A stretch of DNA of 5,736 nucleotides. Source: Alphaproteobacteria bacterium. Its GTDB lineage: Bacteria; Pseudomonadota; Alphaproteobacteria; Rhodobacterales; Rhodobacteraceae. The position numbers were made by a program, and so were the translations under genes. Positions 1 to 5,736 of the stretch are shown here, one piece after another (position 1 is the stretch's first letter; each line of letters begins with the position of its first letter). The notes under the pieces are model-generated. The model saw only the letters and a list, made by a program, of their open reading frames with translations, was not told the origin of the DNA and searched no databases. Location of the stretch: contig JAJRRX010000239.1 in assembly GCA_024279075.1 (NCBI GenBank), positions 1-5,736 of the forward strand, given 5' to 3'.

Positions 1-1298
1 AAATCATTACCTTCCTGCTGTTCATCGGGGCGATGGGTAAATCCGCCCAGCTCTTCCTGCACACATGGCTGCCCGACGCGATGGAAGGCCCGACACCGGT
101 TTCGGCCCTGATCCACGCCGCAACCATGGTGACGGCGGGGGTTTTCCTTGTGGCGCGGATGTCGCCCTTGTTTGAATATGCCCCCGGCACGCTGACATTT
201 GTGACCATCATTGGTGCGACCACCGCCTTTGTGGCGGCGACCATCGGCCTTGTGCAGAACGATATTAAACGGGTGATTGCCTATTCAACCATGTCGCAAC
301 TCGGCTATATGTTTGCCGCGGCGGGCGTTGGTGTTTATCAGGTCGCAATGTTCCACCTGTTTACGCATGCGTTTTTCAAAGCGATGCTGTTCCTCGGCGC
401 TGGCTCGGTAATTACCGCCATGCATCACGAGCAGGATATGCGCAATTATGGCGGCTTGCGCAAAAAAACCCCCTATACTTTCTGGGCGATGATGATCGGC
501 ACCTTGGCCATTACTGGCGTTGGCATTCCGCTTACATTCGTGGGTTTTGCGGGTTTCTTCTCCAAAGACGCGATTATTGAAAGCACCTTTGCGGCGGGCA
601 CGGGGGCTGGCCAATATGCCTTCTGGATGCTGGTCATTGCCGCTGCGATGACAGCATTTTATAGCTGGCGCTTGATGTTTATGACCTTTTATGGCGCTCC
701 AAAAGGCGACAAACACACCCATGATCATGCCCATGAAAGCCCACTTGTTATGCTGGTGCCGCTCGGCGTGCTGGCCATCGGCGCGGTGTTCTCCGGGGTG
801 CTGGGGTATAATTACTTCTTTGGCGAAGGGGTTTTGGAGTGGTTTGGCCAAGCGGTTTATAACAACCATGAAACCAATTCGGTAATCCATGATGCGCATA
901 ATGTGCCTACATGGGTTAAGCTCTCGCCGTTTATCGCCATGCTGCTTGGCTCGCTCACCGCGTGGGTGTTTTATGTTTGGAAAACAGACATTCCAGCCAA
1001 GCTGGCCGCACGCAACGGCGCGCTTTACCGCTTCCTGCTTAACAAATGGTATTTTGATGAGATCTACGACTTCTTGTTTGTCAAACCCGCTTTCAAGCTC
1101 GGCAATTTCCTGTGGAAAAAGGGCGATGGCAAAGTGATAGACGGTGGATTAAACGGCCTCGCGATGGGGATTATCCCGTGGTTTACCAAGTTGGCAGGGC
1201 GCTGGCAGTCGGGCTATGTATTTACCTATGCATTGGCAATGATCCTCGGGATCGGCGGGCTGATCACATGGGTTATGATTACACGAGGGATCAACTAA
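1..1298 (+). CDS. nuoL: NADH-quinone oxidoreductase subunit L (NuoL), 5'-truncated by the window edge
   Basis: Largest antiporter-like membrane subunit of complex I, carrying the distal proton channel in the cytoplasmic membrane. The frame is already open at base 3 and runs 431 residues to TAA 1296-1298. The ATG at 33 is internal, because the in-frame residues before it (IITFLLFIGA) belong to a conserved transmembrane helix. Roughly 220-250 N-terminal residues are missing. Visible family marks are GKSAQLFLHTWLPDAMEGPTP, with its Lys at 39-41 matching E. coli K229; THAFFKAMLF, Lys at 378-380 (E. coli K342); and GFFSKDAI, Lys at 564-566 (E. coli K399). A His-rich loop lies at 714-734. The C-terminal part holds NKWYFDEIYD (1041-1070), typical of the long lateral helix that braces NuoM and NuoN, then a final membrane helix. 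nuoM starts 1 nt after the stop. Identification is secure; residue equivalences come from recall of the family alignment. Confidence 0.97.
   Translation, partial: IITFLLFIGAMGKSAQLFLHTWLPDAMEGPTPVSALIHAATMVTAGVFLVARMSPLFEYAPGTLTFVTIIGATTAFVAATIGLVQNDIKRVIAYSTMSQLGYMFAAAGVGVYQVAMFHLFTHAFFKAMLFLGAGSVITAMHHEQDMRNYGGLRKKTPYTFWAMMIGTLAITGVGIPLTFVGFAGFFSKDAIIESTFAAGTGAGQYAFWMLVIAAAMTAFYSWRLMFMTFYGAPKGDKHTHDHAHESPLVMLVPLGVLAIGAVFSGVLGYNYFFGEGVLEWFGQAVYNNHETNSVIHDAHNVPTWVKLSPFIAMLLGSLTAWVFYVWKTDIPAKLAARNGALYRFLLNKWYFDEIYDFLFVKPAFKLGNFLWKKGDGKVIDGGLNGLAMGIIPWFTKLAGRWQSGYVFTYALAMILGIGGLITWVMITRGIN
1285..1290 (+). promoter_or_regulatory. Ribosome binding site for nuoM
   Basis: The purine run GAGGGA lies 9 nt before the ATG at 1300, inside the last codons of nuoL. 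It supports the ATG at 1300 as the nuoM start and fits coupled translation of nuoL and nuoM. Confidence 0.6.
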
Positions 1299-1299
1299 G

Positions 1300-2844
1300 A
1301 TGGATAACCTACTCTCTCTGGTGACATTTTTCCCGATGATCGGGGCCGGTGTGATGCTTGTATTTTTGCGCGGTGAAGACGAAATGGCCGTGCGCAATGC
1401 CAAGTGGATCGCCTTGGGCGTAACGCTCGTTACCTTTCTTGCCAGCCTTGCGATACTGGGGCAGTTTGACCCCGCCAACACCGATTTCCAGATGGTCGAA
1501 GAGCATAGCTGGATCGCAGGCCTGACCTATAAGGTCGGCGTAGACGGCATTTCGGTGCTGTTTGTGATGCTGACCACGCTGTTGATGCCGATTGTGATCG
1601 GCGCAAGCTGGAACGTGGATAAGCGCGTCAAGGAATACATGATCGCATTTTTGCTGCTGGAAAGCCTGATGATCGGGGTTTTTGTGGCGCTGGATTTGAT
1701 GCTGTTTTACGTCTTCTTCGAGGCGGGCCTCATCCCGATGTTCCTGATCATTGGCATTTGGGGTGGTAAAGATCGGGTTTATGCCTCGTTCAAGTTCTTC
1801 CTCTACACCCTGTTTGGCTCGGTCCTGATGCTGATCGCGATGATCGCCATGTGGTATGATGCCGGCACAACCGACATCCCGACCCTGATGGACCACACCT
1901 TCAGCTCGGATACTTTCACCATACTGGGTGTCAGCATTGTCGGCGGCGCGCAAACCTTGATGTTTCTCGCGTTTTTTGCCAGTTTTGCGGTTAAAATGCC
2001 GATGTGGCCGGTGCATACATGGCTGCCGGATGCCCACGTGCAAGCGCCCACGGCTGGCTCGATAATTCTGGCGGCAATCCTGCTGAAAATGGGCGGTTAT
2101 GGCTTACTGCGGTTCAGCTTGCCGATGTTCCCTGTCGCCTCCTTTCAAATGCAGGATTTTATATTTGCGCTCTCGGTGATCGCGATCATTTACACCTCCT
2201 TGGTAGCCTTGGTGCAGGAAGATATGAAAAAGCTGGTGGCCTATAGCTCAATCGCCCATATGGGCTTTGTGACGATGGGGATTTTCACCTTTAACAAGCA
2301 GGGCTTAGACGGCGCGATTTTCCAGATGATCAGCCACGGCTTTATTTCCGGCGCGCTGTTTTTGGGTGTTGGCGTGATTTATGACCGCATGCACACGCGC
2401 GAGATTAGCGCTTATGGCGGCCTCGCTGTGCGGATGCCGACCTATGCGCTGTTCTTTATGTTCTTCACTATGGCCAATGTCGGCTTGCCCGGCACTTCGG
2501 GCTTTGTTGGCGAATTCCTGACGCTGACGGGTGTTTTTCAGGCCAATACATGGGTAGCGGCGGGGGCCACAACGGGGGTTATCCTTTCAGCAGCTTACGC
2601 GCTATGGCTTTACCGCCGCGTGGCCTTTGGTGACCTGATCAAACAGAGCTTGCAAGGCATTAAAGACGTGACCACGAGGGAGCGGGTGCTGTTTGCGCCG
2701 CTGATCCTTGGCACCCTGGTGCTGGGTATTTACCCGGGTTTTGTGCTCGATCTGATCGGGCCAAGTGTAGATGCGCTGATTTCGAATTTTAACGACGCAA
2801 CGGCGGGGCTGATGGATGCAGCACCGGCGCTGGCCTCGCATTAG
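1300..2844 (+). CDS. nuoM: NADH-quinone oxidoreductase subunit M (NuoM)
   Basis: Middle antiporter-like proton-pumping subunit of complex I, an integral membrane protein of about 14 helices. At 514 residues it is close to the E. coli protein (about 509). The channel residues are in place: E141 in FYVFFEAGLIPMF (E. coli E144), K232 in SFAVKMPMWPVHTWLPDAH (K234), K263 in AAILLKMGGYG (K265) and E405 in GTSGFVGEFLTL (E407). The signature PVHTWLPDAHVQAPTAGS separates NuoM from NuoL (AMEGPTPVS) and NuoN (VYEGSPTPV). The ATG at 1300 is preceded by GAGGGA, and its first helix begins at about residue 4, as is usual for NuoM. It lies 1 nt after nuoL. It ends in TAG, whose last bases form part of the nuoN ribosome binding site. 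Complete and apparently functional. Confidence 0.98.
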   Translation: MDNLLSLVTFFPMIGAGVMLVFLRGEDEMAVRNAKWIALGVTLVTFLASLAILGQFDPANTDFQMVEEHSWIAGLTYKVGVDGISVLFVMLTTLLMPIVIGASWNVDKRVKEYMIAFLLLESLMIGVFVALDLMLFYVFFEAGLIPMFLIIGIWGGKDRVYASFKFFLYTLFGSVLMLIAMIAMWYDAGTTDIPTLMDHTFSSDTFTILGVSIVGGAQTLMFLAFFASFAVKMPMWPVHTWLPDAHVQAPTAGSIILAAILLKMGGYGLLRFSLPMFPVASFQMQDFIFALSVIAIIYTSLVALVQEDMKKLVAYSSIAHMGFVTMGIFTFNKQGLDGAIFQMISHGFISGALFLGVGVIYDRMHTREISAYGGLAVRMPTYALFFMFFTMANVGLPGTSGFVGEFLTLTGVFQANTWVAAGATTGVILSAAYALWLYRRVAFGDLIKQSLQGIKDVTTRERVLFAPLILGTLVLGIYPGFVLDLIGPSVDALISNFNDATAGLMDAAPALASH

Positions 2845-2848
2845 GTGG
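2843..2848 (+). promoter_or_regulatory. Ribosome binding site for nuoN, overlapping the nuoM stop codon
   Basis: AGGTGG is one mismatch from AGGAGG and lies 8 nt before the ATG at 2857. Its first two bases are the last two of the nuoM TAG stop. The spacing favours the ATG at 2857 over the GTG at 2845, which overlaps the motif itself, and over the ATG at 2878, which lies 29 nt downstream of it. Confidence 0.6.
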
Positions 2849-2856
2849 GCAATGAG

Positions 2857-2898
2857 ATGATAGGCAATTATGCAAATATGATTGGCAGTGATGTAAAT
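2857..2898 (+). repeat. Imperfect 21-bp tandem duplication at the nuoN start
   Basis: Bases 2857-2877 and 2878-2898 are two adjacent 21-bp units agreeing at 17 of 21 positions (differences at unit positions 6, 11, 13 and 17). They encode MIGNYAN then MIGSDVN, so each unit opens with its own ATG. A shorter related piece, GGCAAT, occurs just upstream at 2848-2853 and again at 2863-2868. The period is a multiple of three, so the frame is kept. Confidence 0.75.
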
Positions 2899-4314
2899 GC
2901 GATCTTGCCCGAGCTGGTGCTTGTGGGCTTTGCCATGGCGGTTCTGATGTGGGGCGTGTTTGCCAAACGCGAGATCGGCGCGCAGGCGCTGTGGCTGGTG
3001 GTGGCGCTGTTTATCGGCGTAGGCGCGTGGATCGCGATTGCGGGGCGCGGCACCGATGAGGCCTTTGGCGGCATGTTTATCAATGATGCTTTCGGGCGCT
3101 TTGCCAAGGTGACGATGCTATGGTCGGGCGCGGCGGTGCTGGGGCTTTCAAAGCCTTATCTTGAGCGCGCCAAGCTGCTTAAATTCGAGTTCCCCGTGCT
3201 GATCGCTTTGGCGATGGTGGGGATGATGATGATGGTGTCGGCGGGCAATATGATGGCACTTTATATGGGGTTGGAGCTGCAATCGCTGGCGCTTTATGTG
3301 ATCGCGGCGTTTAATCGGGACTCATTGCGCTCATCAGAAGCGGGCTTGAAGTATTTTGTGCTTGGGGCGATTTCGAGCGGGATTTTGCTTTACGGCATGT
3401 CGCTGGTTTATGGCTATACGGGGGCGCTTGGCTTTGCCAGCATTACCGATGTGATCAAGGCCGAGGGGCTGCCGCTGGGGGCGCTGTTTGGCTTGGTGTT
3501 TATCGTGTCGGGCATGGCGTTCAAGGTGTCTGCTGCGCCGTTTCATATGTGGACGCCTGATGTTTATGAAGGGTCTCCTACGCCGGTAACGGCGCTTTTT
3601 GCCACCGCGCCGAAAGTAGCGGCGGCAGCAATGATTGCGCGCATTCTGTTTGACGCCTTTGGCGGAGCCATTTCCGATTGGCAGCAAATTCTGGCGTTCT
3701 TGGCGCTGCTCTCTATGTATGTCGGTGCGATTGCGGCGATTGGGCAAACCAATTTAAAACGCCTGATGGCCTATTCCTCGATCGGCCATATGGGCTTTGC
3801 CATTATGGGCTTGGCGGCGGGCTCTGAGGCTGGTGTGCAAAACATGCTCATTTATTTGGTGGTTTACGTGACGACTAATATCGGCGTGTTTGCCTTTATT
3901 CTGAACATGGAAAAGGACGGGCGGCCAGTCACCGATATTTCGGCGTTGAACCTTTATAGCCGGGTCGCCCCGGGCCGCGCGCTGGCGCTGTTGGTGCTTA
4001 TGTTTAGCCTTGCTGGCATTCCGCCATTGGTGGGCTTTTTTGCCAAGCTATATGTGCTGCAAGCAGCGTTTGATGCGGGGCTGGCATGGCTAGCGGTTGC
4101 CGCTGTTATTGCCTCGGTGATTTCCGCGTTTTACTACCTACGCATTATTTATATCATGTATTTCGGTGAAGAAACCGAGGCGCTGGATGGCAAAATCCCG
4201 ATGCTGCATATGGGGCTGCTCGCGGCCTCCGCTGCGGCCATGGTGTTTGGCATTATCAACACTTTCGGCTTGGAAGGCTTTGCCCTTACCGCCGCCCGCG
4301 CGCTGCTCGGCTAG
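2857..4314 (+). CDS. nuoN: NADH-quinone oxidoreductase subunit N (NuoN)
   Basis: Third antiporter-like proton-pumping subunit of complex I, next to the Q-module side of the membrane arm. It is 485 residues from the ATG at 2857, the usual family length. Channel residues are E140 in GLELQSLALYV (E. coli E133), K223 in GMAFKVSAAPFHMWTPD (K217), K253 in TAPKVAAAAM (K247) and K397 in VGFFAKLYVL (K395). The motif DVYEGSPTPVTALF is diagnostic for NuoN. Three in-frame starts are possible: GTG 2845, ATG 2857 and ATG 2878. The best ribosome binding site points to 2857, but homologs usually begin only a few residues before LPE, which fits 2878 better. The two ATGs are the first codons of a 21-bp tandem duplication. 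A Met-rich helix includes four consecutive ATG codons (3223-3234). The gene stops with TAG directly before the birA ATG. Confidence 0.97.
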   Translation: MIGNYANMIGSDVNAILPELVLVGFAMAVLMWGVFAKREIGAQALWLVVALFIGVGAWIAIAGRGTDEAFGGMFINDAFGRFAKVTMLWSGAAVLGLSKPYLERAKLLKFEFPVLIALAMVGMMMMVSAGNMMALYMGLELQSLALYVIAAFNRDSLRSSEAGLKYFVLGAISSGILLYGMSLVYGYTGALGFASITDVIKAEGLPLGALFGLVFIVSGMAFKVSAAPFHMWTPDVYEGSPTPVTALFATAPKVAAAAMIARILFDAFGGAISDWQQILAFLALLSMYVGAIAAIGQTNLKRLMAYSSIGHMGFAIMGLAAGSEAGVQNMLIYLVVYVTTNIGVFAFILNMEKDGRPVTDISALNLYSRVAPGRALALLVLMFSLAGIPPLVGFFAKLYVLQAAFDAGLAWLAVAAVIASVISAFYYLRIIYIMYFGEETEALDGKIPMLHMGLLAASAAAMVFGIINTFGLEGFALTAARALLG

Positions 4315-5034
4315 ATGGGCTGGCCACCGGAACTTGGGCGGGTTGTCCTTGAGACAGTGGATAGCACCAATACTGAGGCCCTGCGCCGTGTGGGGCAGGG
4401 CGATATGTGGATCCTCACCCATGCCCAGCCTGCGGGCGTGGGGCGGCGCGGCAAGCGTTGGGAGATGCCCAAGGGCAATTTTGCCGCGTCCCTCCTGATG
4501 CATTCCAAAGAGCCGCTGCCCGCGCTGGCGCAACGCTCGTTTGTAGCGGCGTTGGCGCTTCACGAGGTTCTTGACGGTCTTGGCGTGGCAGATATTTCCC
4601 TGAAGTGGCCCAATGATGTGCTGGTGCAGGGGCGTAAGTTGGCGGGCATATTGCTGGCCTCATCTCAGGGTGCGATTGTGATCGGCATGGGAGTGAACCT
4701 TGTGGCGGTGCCGGATATGGCGAATCTTCCAGAGCATGCTGTTGCGCCTATTTCTCTGCACGAACTGCTGCACAGCCCACCGAGCGATGAAGAATTCCTT
4801 GAGCTGCTGGCCCATGCATTCCTGAAATTTGAGCGCCAAATGCGCAGCTATGGCTTTGCCCCGATCCGCGAGGCATGGCTGACCAAGGCCGCGCGTATCG
4901 GCGAAGTGATCTATGCCCGCTTGCCAGAGGCCACGCTTTCCGGCACATTCACAACCATTGATGAAACCGGCGCGCTGGTGCTGCAAACGGCTGAGGGGCC
5001 GCGTGTGCTACCCGCCGCCGAGGTGTTTTTCTGA
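4315..5034 (+). CDS. birA: Biotin--[acetyl-CoA-carboxylase] ligase, monofunctional
   Basis: Cytoplasmic enzyme that makes biotinyl-5'-AMP from biotin and ATP and transfers biotin to a lysine of acceptor proteins such as the acetyl-CoA carboxylase carrier protein. It has 239 residues against about 321 in E. coli; the N-terminal DNA-binding domain is absent, so it cannot be a biotin-operon repressor of the E. coli type. The order of motifs is VDSTNTEA (15-22), the nucleotide loop GVGRRGKRW (41-49), KWPNDVLV (97-104), GRKLAGIL (106-113, with K108 matching E. coli K183), GMGVNL (124-129) and a C-terminal SH3-like domain with GTFTTIDETGALVL (210-223). The Arg equivalent to E. coli R118 is kept (R44), but V42 replaces the Arg expected at E. 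coli position 116. The ATG directly abuts the nuoN stop with no clear ribosome binding site, which implies translational coupling. The next in-frame ATG, codon 31, would delete conserved sequence. Confidence 0.95.
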   Translation: MGWPPELGRVVLETVDSTNTEALRRVGQGDMWILTHAQPAGVGRRGKRWEMPKGNFAASLLMHSKEPLPALAQRSFVAALALHEVLDGLGVADISLKWPNDVLVQGRKLAGILLASSQGAIVIGMGVNLVAVPDMANLPEHAVAPISLHELLHSPPSDEEFLELLAHAFLKFERQMRSYGFAPIREAWLTKAARIGEVIYARLPEATLSGTFTTIDETGALVLQTAEGPRVLPAAEVFF

Positions 5035-5040
5035 AAGGAG
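5035..5040 (+). promoter_or_regulatory. Ribosome binding site for coaX
   Basis: AAGGAG is a near-consensus Shine-Dalgarno, 7 nt before the ATG at 5048 and directly after the birA TGA. It is the strongest such site in the window. Four of its bases belong to the perfect palindrome GGAGCGCTCC (5037-5046). Confidence 0.8.
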
Positions 5041-5047
5041 CGCTCCC

Positions 5048-5736
5048 ATGCTGCTCGCCATTGATGTCGGTAATACCAACGCGGTTTTCGCGGTGCATGA
5101 CGGCACGCGTTTCCTCGCCGAGTTCCGTTGCTCTACCGACCATGCGCGCACGGCGGATGAGTATTTTGTGTGGCTCAAACACCTGATGACCCATGAGGGC
5201 ATTGAGGCGAAAATCAACGAGGTGATCATCTCCTCCACCGTGCCGCGTGTGGTTTATAACCTGCGGGTGCTGGCCGACCGCTATTTTGGCTGCCGCCCGA
5301 TGGTGGTGGGCAAGCCCGATGTAGATATCGGCACGCCGCCACGGGTGGACCCGAATGTGGGCATCGGGCCCGACAGGCTGGTGAACTGTGTGGCGGGCTA
5401 TGACCGCTATGGCGGCAACCTGATTATCGTTGATTTTGGCACCGCCACCACCTTTGATGTGGCCGACCATGACGGCGCTTATGTGGGGGGTGTGATCGCC
5501 CCCGGAGTGAATATTTCGATGGAGGCTTTCCACCACGCCGCCGCTGCGCTGCCCCATGTGGATGTGTCTCTGCCCGAGAAAGTGGTCGGCACCAATACGG
5601 TGGGCGCTATGCAATCCGGCATTTTTTGGGGTTACATTGGGCTGGTGGAAGGCATATGTAAGCGTATCGCAGAGGAACGCGGCCAGAAGATGAAGATCAT
5701 CGGCACCGGCGGCCTCTCGACCTTATTTGCGCAAGG
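5048..5736 (+). CDS. coaX: Type III pantothenate kinase (CoaX), 3'-truncated by the window edge
   Basis: Catalyses ATP-dependent phosphorylation of pantothenate to 4'-phosphopantothenate, the first step of CoA synthesis, in the cytoplasm. The frame stays open from the ATG at 5048 to the window end, giving 229 residues; the family is usually about 255-260, so about 30 C-terminal residues are missing. ASKHA-fold motifs appear in order: MLLAIDVGNTN (1-11, phosphate loop with D6), GPDRLVN (107-113, D109 being the expected catalytic base), VDFGTATTFD (128-137, D129 expected to bind the monovalent cation), GGVIAPG (147-153) and the ATP-side motif IIGTGGLS (217-224). The start is fixed by AAGGAG 7 nt upstream and by the motif beginning at residue 4. 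Type III kinases are, as known for the family, not feedback-inhibited by CoA and need K+ or NH4+. It follows birA by 13 nt. Confidence 0.96.
   Translation, partial: MLLAIDVGNTNAVFAVHDGTRFLAEFRCSTDHARTADEYFVWLKHLMTHEGIEAKINEVIISSTVPRVVYNLRVLADRYFGCRPMVVGKPDVDIGTPPRVDPNVGIGPDRLVNCVAGYDRYGGNLIIVDFGTATTFDVADHDGAYVGGVIAPGVNISMEAFHHAAAALPHVDVSLPEKVVGTNTVGAMQSGIFWGYIGLVEGICKRIAEERGQKMKIIGTGGLSTLFAQ

Noticed and set aside
33..35. ATG at 33 as a true start of a shorter NuoL
   Set aside because: The frame is open upstream to the window edge, and the preceding residues (FLLFIGA) belong to the conserved helix leading into GKSAQ, so the gene is cut by the window, not shortened.
285..899. 204-codon open frame on the - strand inside nuoL
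   Set aside because: Antisense to conserved NuoL sequence, with no domain and no ribosome binding site or promoter of its own that I could see.
1309..2043. 244-codon open frame on the - strand inside nuoM
   Set aside because: Wholly antisense to a conserved membrane protein gene; its His/Gln-rich translation is what results from reading hydrophobic codons in reverse.
2845..2847. GTG at 2845 as the nuoN start
   Set aside because: It directly follows the nuoM stop, has no upstream ribosome binding site, overlaps the AGGTGG that serves 2857, and would lengthen an N-terminus already longer than usual.
3223..3234. Run of four ATG codons in nuoN, resembling a small microsatellite
   Set aside because: It encodes Met residues in a hydrophobic helix where Met-rich sequence is common in NuoN; it is too short to argue for phase variation, and a unit change would keep the frame.
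4166..4498. 110-codon + strand frame across the nuoN-birA junction
   Set aside because: It overlaps the conserved ends of both genes in another frame, and its Pro/Arg/Ala/Trp-rich translation has no recognisable features.
4949..5614. 221-codon open frame on the - strand opposite birA and coaX
   Set aside because: It lies across two clearly recognised + strand genes, its translation is rich in His and Arg with no recognisable domain, and it looks like a composition-driven shadow.

Overview
The window is a densely packed, single-strand block of core metabolism, with all genes on the + strand and almost no intergenic DNA. In order it holds the 3' part of nuoL, complete nuoM, complete nuoN, complete birA (short, monofunctional biotin-protein ligase) and the 5' part of coaX (type III pantothenate kinase). 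The gaps are 1 nt (nuoL-nuoM), 12 nt (nuoM-nuoN, with the start preferred here), 0 nt (nuoN-birA) and 13 nt (birA-coaX), so all five are probably read from one transcript. No promoter, terminator, RNA gene, mobile element or CRISPR is visible, and no gene-free stretch exceeds about 13 nt.

The organism is most likely an alphaproteobacterium, probably of the Rhodobacterales (Roseobacter-like). This rests on protein style (for example the NuoL stretch around GKSAQLFLHTWLPDAMEG and the 239-residue BirA without a DNA-binding domain), moderately high G+C, and gene order: nuoL-M-N followed by birA and coaX is, from general knowledge, a familiar arrangement in that group. In relatives a ribonuclease J gene often follows coaX, but the window ends before that can be seen.

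Positions 1-4314 encode the three antiporter-like proton-pumping membrane subunits of respiratory complex I (NADH:ubiquinone oxidoreductase). The key charged residues of the proton channels are present in NuoM and NuoN and in the visible part of NuoL, so the complex appears functional. Positions 4315-5736 encode two coenzyme-related enzymes: BirA attaches biotin to carboxylases, and CoaX phosphorylates pantothenate, the first step of CoA synthesis. A plausible but unproven link is co-expression of respiration with cofactor supply for acyl metabolism.

I found no new system here. The observations most worth a second look are small: a 21-bp imperfect tandem duplication that doubles the nuoN start codon region, the fact that nuoM, nuoN and birA lie in one reading frame separated only by single TAG codons, and a valine in the otherwise Arg-rich biotinyl-AMP loop of BirA.
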